Assembly (NCBI GenBank): GCA_954871525.1 | Contig: OX940871.1 | Location: forward strand, 22,914,586 to 22,978,585 | Length of the DNA: 64,000 nt | Origin: Parietaria judaica | Taxonomy: Eukaryota; Streptophyta; Magnoliopsida; Rosales; Urticaceae | Reading direction: 5' to 3' | Shown here: positions 47,478 to 58,930 of the stretch, in pieces | Layout of the letters: every line of letters starts with the position of its first letter | Numbering within the stretch: the first letter of the stretch is position 1 | Made by a program: the position numbers and the translations under genes | Notes under the pieces: generated by a model | The model's database searches: none | Told to the model about the DNA's origin: nothing | What the model saw: only the letters and a program-made list of their open reading frames with translations

Positions 47478-48018
47478 TCCTACTATAAACAAATACAACC
47501 ATAAGCTTCTAATTTAGACATTTTCACAAACAGTTTGTGTGCTCCAAAAGTTTCTAATTTAGACATATTCACAAACAGTTTGTGTGCTCCAAACAACCCA
47601 TAAATCTAGCCCTAAACAACCTGAAATCAACAAAATCAACCACTGGATCTAGCCCTAAACAAACAGAAATCAACGGACCAAACGGAAAAAATCGATGCCT
47701 AACCTGAGCAAGCCATGAGCAAGGTGGGCGAGGTGGGTTTCGTCGTGCAGAGGTCGGCTTCGTCGTGCAGAGAGAAGGCCGGCGAGGTGGGTTTCGTCGT
47801 GCAGAGAGAAGGTCGGCTTCGTCGTGCAGAGAGAAGGTCGGCTGCTGCGTCGTGCAGAGAGAAGGTCGCCGAGGTCCGTCCGTGGCTTCCGTCGTGCAGA
47901 GAGGAGGGCTGCGTCGTGTAGAGAGAAGGTCGCCGAGGTCAGTCCGTGACTTCCGTCGTGCAGAGAGGAGGGCTGCGTCGTGCAGAGGGAAGGGTCGGCT
48001 GCGTCGTGCAGAGGGGAG
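47478..48018 (-). repeat. 5' leader of the transposase gene and subterminal repeats
   Basis: 47515-47600 has a 53-bp duplication (AGTTTCTAATTTAGACAT). 47715-48018 has repeated CGTCGTGCAGAGAGAAGGTCG units, complementary in kind to the CTCTGCACGACG repeats at the other end. Confidence 0.75.
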
Positions 48019-48188
48019 GGTCGGGAGGGAGGGTTGGGAACAAATTATGTTCATGTTTTTTATTTTATTTTTCAGCTTTGGTTAATTTAACTCAAGTGGG
48101 GGGTTTCGGGCATATTCTTGTAATATCATTAACTCGGGTATTTTTCCGCAAACACATGCTAAACCGGGAATACAAACTGAAGTTTCCC
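48019..48188 (-). repeat. Right terminal inverted repeat of the MULE
   Basis: Inverted match to 41458-41627, ending AAACTGAAGTTTCCC, followed by the target duplication at 48189-48196. Confidence 0.93.
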
Positions 48189-48279
48189 TTTTAATATTTG
48201 TTATGACGTGTTTCTAAGTAAATTTGTTTACGTATCTTTAAGTTTCATTAAAGGTTTTTTTTTTTTGGAAGGCAATTTT

Positions 48280-48350
48280 GCTGCAGTGGGAATCGAACCC
48301 ACAACTTTCACTTTAAAGGTGGTGTAAAATTACTACTATACTATCCTAGC
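48280..48350 (-). tRNA. tRNA-like sequence, probably a pseudogene
   Basis: On the minus strand there is a T-arm-like GTGGGTTCGATTCCCAC, a D-arm-like GGATAGTATAGTAGTAA and a 7-base loop CTTTAAA between CAC and GTG. The acceptor stem pairs only partly (TGCT with AGCA). The anticodon stem is weak, so I assign no amino acid. Confidence 0.4.
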
Positions 48351-49953
48351 AAACCACAACTGTTATTGATATTAGAGTTCCTGTCTGAAATATGAAATAT
48401 GGCTATGGACCAAGGATTCAAATTCAAAGTAAACATATGCATCACAGATGTAACTTCAATGATGACACTTTTTTTTTAAAACGCTAAACCGTTGTACTTT
48501 GACTGAAAAATATATTTTGTAATTATTTTTCATTAGGATTTTTCATTCATATATTAATTATATTTGGATGGTCAAGCGATTGACAGGTTAATTTGTTTAC
48601 GATAACGTATATGTTGGGTAGTTTAAATTAAACAATTGCACGATTTATGTGATATTTGGGTCATATTTCCTTCTTTCTTTAGATTTTGTTACTGGGTCAA
48701 GCCAAAAAACTAAAAACTAAAAGAAAAAACTAAAAAAAAAATCAGAAATCGAATTAGGATTCTCGATGTTGTTGTTAGGATCCTAACACTAAAATTGTGA
48801 CTCGAATTTCAATATCATGTTTAGCTACATAGATATTAGGATTAGAATCCTCGATATTATAGATAGAATCCAGGATTTTAGAGAGAACATAAATGTTTAC
48901 ATAGGTTAAAATTAAATTTGAGCATAATTTACGTGGGAAAAAAAAAATTGATCTTCTTGCGAAGTAGAAAAATAAAAAAATTGACGTTCTTTCAAGGGCG
49001 TTTTGAATTAAGAGAGTGAGACAAGTTAAACATACTAAAATGGAAAAGTATTATCAGTATTAAGTAATAGATCGTTGATTTTAAGAATGTACGTGGTACG
49101 ATATTTTGATTTTAAGGTAAAAAAGAAGAAGCAATAATTAGTAATTTTTCTCTATTAAATTGTTCCAAACAACATTATATACTTCATTTTGTTTAAAAGA
49201 TTTTGTGTCATCCAAGATTGTATTTTCTTTTGAAATATTTGTGGCAGAAGTACCACAAAGTATCATTTTTCATATGCATAATTTAAAACAAATTTGTCAT
49301 CGCAATAGTACCAAATGTACCATTTTTTTTTTTGAAAGCGTACACAAATGTACCATTTTATGTCATGCCTTATGTTCTATTTTTTTTTTTCTCATTCTGT
49401 CAAACGCCACGTGTCAACTAGAGGACGGTCCACATCATGCGTTGACTTCTCCACATGGCTGGTTCAAATTAATGCATACATGTCATATGGCAAAAGTAAT
49501 AATTTTTATTGTGACAAAAAAGTAATAATTTTTAGCTGAAGTTGTTTAGCTCATTTTAGAAGAATAATTAGCGGCAAAGTACTAAGGTCGTCAATATTAG
49601 TAGTGTTTTCTTCACATAGAACTTTTGGAAAACATTCAAATGCACCTCAAATTTTTTTTTTTATCCATGATTTTCATCATTTTACTTTTTTTTTATACCT
49701 CTCAAATATTAGTTCTCAAGCAACTAACCACACATTAAAATAGATGAATGACGGTAGTAGTACTCAAGCTATAACTACTAATGTCGTGGCCCCCTAAATT
49801 TTGGAACACGTCCAAATTTACCCAAGAGTGTGAGTGACGAGATATTTTTGAAGTCTCCGATCTCGGATTCATTTTTCGGATGTGGGTTTCAATTCTATTG
49901 CCTCCACCGACTAAGCTTCACTATGCCAACTTCCGCTAAAAAGAAAAAACTGA
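48351..49953. other. AT-rich intergenic DNA with a partial array-unit copy
   Basis: 48405-48590 resembles 13340-13570 (GGACCAAGGATTCAAATTCAAA, then CATTCATATATTAAT and GGATGGTCAAG). The rest has poly-T runs and no supported gene. Confidence 0.5.
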
Positions 49954-50269
49954 TCTAGAGTAGACTATGAATGAAAAGCAAGAACACATCTCAACGAGAA
50001 TGAACTCGGGATTCAAACCAAAAGCTTAGAAAATATATTATCAAAATTGATCACAAAACATCAAAATGAGCCTTTAAATAGGTTAGGGTTTAGGTCTAAA
50101 CAGAATCCAAAATAAAAGGAAACAAATAACAAAATCCCACAAACAAAGCAAATAAACAAGAAACGAAATAACTGAAGATAATTCGCAATAAATATGCTTT
50201 ATCGTGATGAGCTCTTGTCGCAACTCATCCTCGAGGAGGTTTTGTCACGACTCTTCCTCTGGGACTTCA
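49954..50269 (-). repeat. 3' LTR of the gag-only element
   Basis: Aligns end to end with 51645-51960. The start reads TCTAGAG instead of the TGTAGAG seen in the other copy. Confidence 0.83.
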
Positions 50270-51610
50270 TCGTCGCGTCCAGACGGGGAGAAAAAGTTGC
50301 GGCATAGGACGAGCGCATGCCCGGTGTTGCCTTGTAGTTCCAATGTGGGCTGGCGGGAGGACCAAGGGTCGCGGCAACAAGGCCTCGAGGGGAAATCCGC
50401 GAGAACGAAGTTGTGATGACGTTATTCTCGAGAGAGGAACTGCGAGGAGGTGCTCCGCGATGGCGAATCTGCGAGGAGGGATCCGCGAGGAGGGGATCCG
50501 AGGCAGCGAGGAGAAGATCGTCGATAGAGCGTTCGCGCGGAGGATCCGCGATGGGGGTTCGTCGAAGGACGAGATCGTGCCCGACGTCGCCGGCCAGCTC
50601 GAGTTTCTCATAGGGTTGAGCGGGGTCGTGTCGAATGTGGGACCCTCATCGTCATCGACCTCGTCGAGGAAGAGACCCGCGCGACGAGGATTGGGACAAT
50701 TCTGGCGACGATGACCAAGCTCACCACAGCCAAAACAACAAAGGCCCGTGTTCGTAGGCCGAAGAGGTGGGTTCTGCGAGGGGGTGGGAGAAGAGCTACT
50801 GTTCGCAACCTTCTGTGAGGGGGAGGAAGTCGAAGCAAAACGCCGGCGAGAATCGGTCCTTGTTTGTTGCGTCTCGATCGCGATGGCACGCTGTTGAGCT
50901 TCGGACACGGAGATAGTATCGAACATGTTGAACACATCTTGTATTGACGTGCGAAGACCACCAATATAGGGTGAGGTCAATTGGGAGCCGGACTCGTTAA
51001 TCTCGACGCGTGTCACGAGCATCCGAAAAGCGGTGGTATAATCGACGACAAATTTAGTACCCTGTCGCAGGTTTTGAAGAGCAAGGTAGAGGTCGCGCTC
51101 ATAGTTGAACGGAAGGAACTCCAATCGCATATGCTTCTTCAGTCTTGCCCACGTCAGAATTTTAGGCTTTCCGGTGCGATGACGAAAAGCCTTCAATTGT
51201 GACCACCATGCCGTAGCACGGCCACGAAATCTCATCGCGATGATTGAAGCTCGTCGATCCTCCAGAACTTCTTTGAATTCGAAAACCTCTTCAGTAGCCA
51301 CAAGCCAATTGAGAAACTCGTCGGTCTGGATACTTCAATGGAACTCAGGGATTTCCACCTTGAACGATGCTTCCCATTGTGCTGCCTCCTGAACCGCCGC
51401 ACGTCCACGAAGTTGATCACCGAACGGGTTAGCCAGATCGCTTTCATTGTCGGATACGTCTCGATTCCGTTGTTCCGTTTGATGTTGCATGAATGCACCC
51501 ATCTTATGGGTCAACAACTCCATCTGAGCCCGTAATCCGTCGACCTCTTCTTGTTTCGCCATGAGTGGCTCTACGTAGGTGTCTTGAACAACTCGTTTCT
51601 TCGGCGCCAT
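50267..51610 (-). pseudogene. Retrotransposon gag with zinc knuckle, one nonsense codon
   Basis: From MAPKKRVVQDTY at 51610 to a stop at 50267, in one frame except for a TGA at 51335-51337. Contains a retrotransposon gag domain (FRGRATAWWSQLKAF, then LEFLPFNYERDLYLALQNLRQ kind of pattern) and one CCHC zinc knuckle, CFGCGELGHRRQNC. Downstream of the knuckle the sequence is Ser/Pro/Arg-rich and unlike protease or RT. Coats and packages retrotransposon RNA when intact. Confidence 0.87.
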
Positions 51611-51644
51611 CTGCGCAGAAACAGCTGGCTTTGATACCAACTTA

Positions 51645-51960
51645 TGTAGAGCAGACTATGGATGAAAAGCAAGAACACTTCTCAACGTGAATGAACTCGG
51701 GATTCAAAGAAAAAGCTTAGAAAATATATTATCAAAACTGAGTACAAAACGTTGAAATGGCCTTTAAATAGGCTAGGGTTTAGGTCTAAACATAATCCAA
51801 AATAAACGGAAACAAATAACAAAATTCCACAAATATAGCAAATAAACAGGAGACGAAATAATCGAATATAATTCACAATAAATGTGCTTTATCGCGATGA
51901 GCTCTTGTCGCAACTCATCCTCGAGAAGGTTTCGTCACGACTCTTTGCTCTGGGACTTCA
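51645..51960 (-). repeat. 5' LTR of the gag-only element
   Basis: TGTAGAG to GGGACTTCA as read on the plus strand, 316 bp. Confidence 0.85.
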
Positions 51961-52320
51961 TCTCGAGGACGCCTTCATCCGGTCTCTGGCATCAAGGAAG
52001 GCAAGTCCTACTTCATCGGCATCACAAATAAACGGTAGCAATTATTTTGTAAGTCGAACCTATTTATATACGATTCATGAATCTTGATAATTTTAGATTA
52101 AAACAAAAGCCAATCATTTAAATCCAAAACCGGTGTAGTGATCGTGATAACTTATTATTTTATGGGCCAACTGTTCTATTTAAATATGTGCTAAGTATTA
52201 TTCGGGTGCTAATTAAGCTTCACTAAAAAGTATAAGAATCAAGGATAAAAATATAAATATAAATTTGAGTAAATTTGATAACTTACGTTTAAATTTGTGG
52301 CTAGGTATTGTTTGAGGACT
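51961..52320. other. Intergenic DNA
   Basis: 51961-52035 is GC-richer and open (SGIKEGKSYFIGITNKR on the plus strand) but too short to identify. The rest is AT-rich. Confidence 0.4.
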
Positions 52321-52325
52321 AATAG

Positions 52326-53721
52326 TGTTACGGGCGTTTAACGGAATCGATTTTTATAAATTAATAAATAAAAGTTATTTAATTAACGTTTCTTTTATTA
52401 ATTTATGATCAATTTCAAGCAAAATATTCACTAGAGATCCGTTTCGCAAAAAAAAAAAAAGTACCCATATGTTCCTAAAATTATCGAGATACTAAAAAAG
52501 ATAATAAAGTTTGTAAAATTTGGCCATGGGACAATTCGGGGACCAAAAACGGCCCCGGAAGCACCCTGAGCGGTCCCCACATAGCCATGTGTCAGCGGTG
52601 GCCTCCACACGTCTTCCCACGTGTCGTATGCGCCCCCACGCGCACATTTGGTGGCTAACGTTGGCCTTATGACGTCAACAGAGTGGAGTAAGTTTCACCA
52701 GAGTACGCCGCACAAAACTCGTGCGTAAGGGCGCGTGAGAACTCCGATGAGGATGAAAGCTGCGCGATCATTCTTTCCACGTCCCGGGGAGTAAAAAAAC
52801 TATCTAATATTACTCTGGGGGCTTCCCAGAGTAATATATAATCATGTTTGCATCCCCGGACCCTCTTATAAATAGAACGTCAGTTTTTTCAAATCGATTA
52901 GTCATTCCAACTCGACTTCCTCTCTCTGAAGCTCGCCCTTAGGGCTCTCCTACTCCCTCTAAACACCCCCTCGGGTATTTTCCTAATGTTGCGCGTCGGA
53001 GGTGAACCAAGGGGTAGCTCCCCCGATTCTCCCTGACATCGGGTGCTTTTTTGCCCAAGTTCTGAGCACGAGGAATACGACTAGTGCGAAAGGTCTAGAG
53101 AAATTCCCGGCACGAATTATGACTCTCCCCGCTAGGTTATGTTCTACGTGGTACTCGTGATATCCCCCGGTTCATTATCTCTAGCAAGTATACCGACTTC
53201 GCGGATAGACCGAGGACATCGTATCAAGACCCACAATGCGAACCGAGGGGTCTGACCGCCGTATATTATCTGAGGATCCGGGCCACAGAGGAAGGTCCTG
53301 ACACGACTGCACGATCCTGCCTGGCTAGATTCCGATTTACGGGACACGTTTTACCATCCCCCAGTCGGTACTGACTTTGCGTATCAGCCGTTGACCAGGA
53401 TCGATGTTAGGAATTTATGCGCACGGGTCTCGTCTATCAAGGCTCATATCGGGATCCCACCGAGACCCTCCCTACGTGGAGACCACATCCCTAGTGCTAT
53501 CTCTTTTCTGTAACCCAGCCCGCTTTGCTACTGGCGACAAGGTTACATGCAACGGACAGAGCCTGGATCTCTTATCCACTGACAGTGGACGGTCCGTCTG
53601 CCCTGAAGTGCGAAGGGGTCAACGCCCAATAGCCCACTCAAAGTCAACACACGACGTTGGGCCCGACCCATACCATGTTACTGGGCCGCTCGAAATTTTG
53701 ATCTAATTTTCATCATCAACA
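52326..53721 (+). mobile_element. Solo LTR, 1.4 kb, Tat-like family
   Basis: TGTTACGGGCG to CATCATCAACA, with near-duplicate flanks (AATAG left, AATTAG right). Shares its layout with the LTRs of the large element: CACGTG-rich U3, TATAAATAG box near 52877, and the GGAGGTGAACCAAGGG leader block. ORFs in it are not genes. Confidence 0.8.
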
Positions 53722-53744
53722 AATTAGATCAAATTTCATATATA

Positions 53745-53745
53745 A

Positions 53746-53782
<37 letters not shown>

Positions 53783-53829
53783 GAAACATGAAAAATATGG
53801 GAAAACATATATATATATATATATATATT
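53745..53829. repeat. (AAT)n and (TA)n microsatellites
   Basis: AAT run at about 53745-53779 and TA run at about 53806-53829. Confidence 0.93.
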
Positions 53830-55690
53830 CATATATTAGTAAATTTGAACGTTGTTGCCAAAACTTTGGTGAAATTTTAGTTTTGGAATATGCGGAGGAA
53901 AAGTGCACTTTGTGGTACTTATGTCGCAAATATCCTTTTTTTAAAACAGATAATTATCAGGCGAAAAAAGTTCAAAGTGAAAAAAAATAGTGAAAGTACC
54001 CAAAATTAACAAATATAAATCGCAATTTTTTTTTCTAATTATATATATAATATATATTATATATATTTGTCATTTTATCAACATAATACTATTAAATCAT
54101 CATAAGATATATATTTATATATTTATCTAGATATCTAACAACTTCTAGGACCATTTCAATTTAACAAAATAAATTAGACAAAAACGTGGGTAGCTTAATC
54201 TTTGACTTTGGTTACTTTGCTTCTTGTTTAAACTTTTACACTTACCGCCTCCGTTGGTTGGTTATATTGTAAGTACTTTTATTGCAACTATTCTTAAAAT
54301 ATATATAATTTTTATTTTGAATTCGAATATGAAATACTACAGGAGTATACAATTATAACAACATTAACTTCACGAATGATGACTAACTGTCGTCTCAATA
54401 ATAAATTAAATTTTATGATGGTCATTAAGTATGCGATATACAAACACTAAATGTCAAACCGTTTGAATTTTCATAAATAATATGATAAGTATATGATTTA
54501 TTTCAAGGACATGATTATATCGATTTTCTAAAATAAACGGTCACAGTTGACTGCTATGGATCACAATTTATACTTTATAAACATAATAGACATGAGAGAT
54601 GGGTATTGATATTTATTTCTAGAGTTATTAAGGATAAAATACCCAAAGTTATTTGTAAATAGAGTGATGTAGAGCTAATTTTAAAAAAATAGAATTTAAG
54701 TTAAATAGTTAACTTGATAATTTAAAATTGACAAAATAACTAATGTTTTGTTAATATTTATAAAATAGCCAATTAATTATATTAACCATTGTAAAAATAG
54801 TCATATTAAACATTATAACCATATTAATCATTGACAAAATAGTCAATGTTTGAAAATTTTGCAAATAAGGACCTTAAGTTTTCTAAAATGCAATGTAAAC
54901 ATATTATCTGACTATTCATTATAATTTCTCTTTAAAAAACTGTAATAGAAGTACCTAAGGTCAACCTTTTTGACGGATCGGTAGACCTCGCGATGCTATT
55001 GAGGAGACAAACTAAGAATTCGAGAGAGAATGTGAGAAGGAAAATAAAAAACCGTGTTGTTGATGTTCCCTTTTTTGAATCGTTAGACCTCATCTATTTT
55101 TGCGTTCCTTTTTTTAGTATTTCCGTTAGTGATGAAGTCAGCGCAAATCAATCAAATACACGAATATCAAAATAAAAATGTATGTAAACAAAAATTCTTT
55201 GAACATCAACACGCAAATTCTTATTTTTTCTTCTCACTTTCTCTCGCCTAATTCATCTCCTCGATAGCATTGTCATTTACGTTGTTGACGCCATCATTGA
55301 CAGAAATAGTAAAACAAATAACAAAAAAAGTAGATGAGGTCTACTGGTTCACCAAAAAAATTAACTTGGATACTTTTGCCATAGTTTTTTTAAATTGACT
55401 CTATCTTTATCATATCATTTAAGAGGTTTCAAATGGTTTAACTTAAGATTATTTTGTGACTTCCAGACGGTAATCTGTGAGTACTTTATTTTTCCGATCG
55501 ACTGATGGAATTTTTGTTTTTTTTTTAATTGTCATTTTCAAACATTTTTTATGAAATCTAGAACTTAATTATCATCTTCTATTTTTGTATAAAAATACCG
55601 TTGTACCTTATATTTGTTTCAAATATTTTTTTTTAAAATACAATTACATTTGTAACATGTATTTATGTAATATGAATATAATAAAAACAA
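53830..55690. other. AT-rich intergenic DNA
   Basis: No gene. 54455-54530 (CCGTTTGAATTTTCATAA) faintly resembles the array unit near 12480. Confidence 0.45.
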
Positions 55691-55699
55691 TGAAGACAT

Positions 55700-56390
55700 A
55701 TTTTTATGTTTTTGCAAGATTATTATGTGATGAGCATACAACGTGAGGAAAGTAAGGCGAGCGCATGAAAGTAAAGAGGACCGAGACTTTTTGTTAACGC
55801 AGTTCGGACTATCCATTGTGGATAACATATTTCTGTGGGGCACTCACCGAGATTGATCAACAAAGAGATTACAATTGATTATTACTAAAAGCAATACATA
55901 TGGACCCAAACAAAGCTTAAAAGGAAACTTCTCATTGATGTTACATTATCAGTTTTGACATCCATCCCTTGAACACTTGATGATCGCAGGATCCCCTTGC
56001 ACTAAGTAGTAGTGAAGATCTCGTCCTTTCTTCACTTCACTTGTGAATCGCTAGTTCTATTCTTCTGAATTTTTTTTTTTGAGCATGTCTCTGTAAGTGC
56101 TATCGATTTAGAACCTCAATAGCCGAAACATATAGGATTTGCACAATTTAAATCTTGATGTCTTGATGACGAGATTCAGTTCCTTGATTATCCACAATAA
56201 TAGGCTATCACGAGAAGAACATCTTCCTTTGATAAAGCTCATAATTACTCAGTCAATGCACGGAGAGGTCAACTCGATCAAATTGAGGATGCGCACGAAC
56301 CTGGACATGTGCGACTTAGTGGACTTGTTTGAAAAATCTTACATTTGTTATAACATAAGATACGACAATAATTTTTCACAAATAAACTAA
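55700..56390 (+). mobile_element. Possible Copia-like LTR remnant
   Basis: The segment with TTGTTAACGCAGTTCGGACT followed by a GTGGGGCACTCACC stretch resembles the R-U5 part of common plant Copia LTRs. No termini were found. Confidence 0.3.
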
Positions 56391-56559
56391 CAAAGAATCG
56401 TAGAATAAATAATAATGAAATCGTAAAATCCATGATCCAACAAAAACTCATCAGTAAACCTTACCAAAAACTCATCAGTAAACTCGTAAAATGGAGCTGC
56501 CGGTCTTTCTTCATTAGGGGTACCTAGAAATTTGGTTTGACTAATATATATTTTCTTAG

Positions 56560-56765
56560 ATATCTAACTATTTCTACTGATCACATCATTTGAGAAAATT
56601 GAATGGTTTGACTAGGAACTTTGTGTTTGACAAATAATATTTGCGATATTTAATTATTTCTCAAAAGAATATGTCATTAAACATGGTCAATCGATGTTGA
56701 TCAGATTTAAGAAAATTGATGCAAAGACTACATATTGATTAGAAGTCCTATATTCTCTTTACACT

Positions 56766-56800
<35 letters not shown>

Positions 56801-58930
56801 GATCAATAAGTGTTGATCATATGATTTAAGTAAACTCAAATGGTTCGATTACAAATTTTTGTCTGATATTTAATTATTATTAAATATGATCAGCCGATGT
56901 TGATCATAACGATTCAAGAAAATTCAAATGGTTTGATGCAAAGACTACGTATTGATTAGAAGTCCTATTTTCTCTTTACACTCGCGCGTGTATATATATA
57001 TATATATATATACACATATATATGCACACGATCAATGAATGCTGATCATATGATTGAAGAAAATTCAAATGGTTGATTACAAATTTTTGTCTGCTATCTA
57101 ATTATTTATAGAAAGAAAACAAAATTAATAGATAGACTTCTTACGCATTGATGAAAAAACAAACAAATTGATTATAAGTCCTATTTTCTTATATATTTGA
57201 TCACTGAATGCTGGTCATATGATCTAAGAAAATTCAAATGGTTTGACTAATGTTTTTTTTTTTTTTTTTGATATCTAATAATTTCACAATAGGTAAAATA
57301 AACTTCTTACATGTTGATTGAATTTCCTATTTTCTTTTTACGTATCCGACCAATCAGTACAGAATAAGGATCATATCAACTACGAAAATGGAAATGGTTC
57401 GACTAAGATTTTTTTGTTTCTATGATAATATTTCTCTAAAGAAAACAAAATATAAACTTCTTACCTACTTATTAAAAGTCTCATTCTCGCTTTATATATT
57501 TATATCTGATGAATTAATGCTGAGTATATCATATAAGAACATTCAAATGGTTTGATTAGCAATTTTTCTTCAATATCTAGTTTTTTTTCAATAAAAAAAT
57601 AAATAATATTACTATCTTGATCGTCATCATTCATACAGATAAAAAATCTTAAATTTCTTCTATCCACATCATCATAACAAAATTCATTGTAAAATTGCTA
57701 TAACCCTAAAGACATTTTAATGTCGAATAAGCTATGAATTATTATTATCATTGATATATGTTAAGAGTGTGAGCTATTTTTTAATATTTATTTTGAAGAA
57801 TAAAATATTCTTTAACCAAGATCAGTATCGTCAAATTTTAACAGCTCTTGTAATTGGCACCTCTTCCCCTCGCAGTGTACGGGTGAAACCGGAATTGAGA
57901 ACCTGAAATTTAACTTTTTTCTTTTGTCCCTATTATGAAAAATTGGGGTAACTTTTTTTTTATTTCCGGTTACAATTCTAGTTATATGTTGAAAAAAAAA
58001 CAACTGGGACAAAAAAGGGGAAATTTTAAGTGTTGTCCCGGTTTTAGTTCCACTGATTTATTTTTCTACAAAAGATCTGTGACCGGTAATCGATCCGGGA
58101 AAAAACCGGGAGCCCGACCTGTGCAAAATTTTCAGCCGTACTTCCCACCACACTAGAGAGAACCGTACTTTATCAGCAGTAGCTTCAACTTTGTTGTTTA
58201 GAAGTTTAGAGCTGATTAGCCTTTTTTTTTTCTAGGGATATTCGGGGCAAAAGCATCAACAATTTATTCAAAGTATGATTTTTATAATTTTTTTTTCGTC
58301 ACAAAAATACACAATATATAAGAATGATATGTTCTTAAATACTCAATTTCATTAGATTCTCTTCAGTTAAATTTTAGTTGGATCAAACAGGTGTAAACAT
58401 TGTATTGGAAAGGGTTAATCACGGTAAATAGAAACTTATTAATAAGTGACATAGTTAGAAACATATATCTTTTTCACACCGGGTTTGGGATGACATATTC
58501 GGACCGGGGTAGGGTTGAATTTTTTGGAACGGAATCGGGTTAGCCGGGTGGGGGCTCAGGCTGGGCCGGGTGGGGTGGGGTTGATTATTTTATATATACT
58601 CTATACAATATCAAACTACCATTCAATGTTGATCATGGTTTGACTAATAAGTATTTCGTTCGATAACTATTTATTTCGAAACTTAAACTGACTTCTAATT
58701 AGTTCTTACATATTGATTCAAAGACTTGACTAATTGATTCAAAGATCTTATGTATCTGTGTATATGTTGTCAATTAATGCTGATCATCTAATCAAAGGAA
58801 CATTCAAATTGCTTGACTAGTATTTTATTGTTCGATGTTAAATATTTCTCAAAAGAAAGCCAAATTAACTTGCTACATTGTGATTAAAAGTCCTATTTTG
58901 ATCTCTTTATATATAATATGTATATGCATA
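56560..58930. repeat. Degenerate tandem array of ~170-200 bp units
   Basis: Repeated ordered blocks: TGATCATATGAT, AAGAAAATTCAAATGGTTTGA, then TTGATTAGAAGTCCTATTTTC, at about 56690, 56820, 56890, 57040, 57210, 57350, 57500 and, after an insertion, 58625-58890. TA runs lie inside some units (56768-56798, 56990-57020). Non-coding. Confidence 0.7.
57880..58143. mobile_element. Degenerate hAT-type MITE
   Basis: TACGGGTGAAACCGG on the left and TTTTCAGCCGTA on the right, with subterminal CCGGTTTT/CCGGGAAAAAACCGGG motifs like those of 36468-37297. No clean target duplication. Confidence 0.55.

Larger units (their letters stand above)
41458..48188. mobile_element. Mutator-like element (MULE), 6.7 kb, two convergent genes
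   Basis: Terminal inverted repeats of about 170 bp start GGGAAACTTCAGTTTG and are nearly identical (41458-41627 and about 48019-48188). They are flanked by an exact 8-bp duplication TTTTAATA (41450-41457 and 48189-48196). A DUF1985-type gene runs on the plus strand and a MULE transposase on the minus strand. MULEs with a DUF1985 gene usually encode a Ulp1-like cysteine protease in the same protein (Kaonashi type). Here the protease part and the C-terminal zinc-binding end of the transposase are both missing at the point where the genes meet (about 44337-44471). One transposase exon has a nonsense codon, so the element is probably non-autonomous now. Confidence 0.93.
49954..51960 (-). mobile_element. 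Small LTR retrotransposon carrying gag only
   Basis: Two 316-bp direct repeats (49954-50269 and 51645-51960), about 90% alike by eye, flank a minus-strand gag. Directly inside the 5' LTR is TTGGTATCAAAGCCAG on the minus strand (51625-51640), a close match to the initiator-methionine tRNA primer site common in plant elements. No protease, RT or integrase is present. No clear target duplication was found. Confidence 0.85.

Noticed and set aside
53404..53706. 100-residue ORF
   Set aside because: Lies wholly in a solo LTR with no conserved domain.
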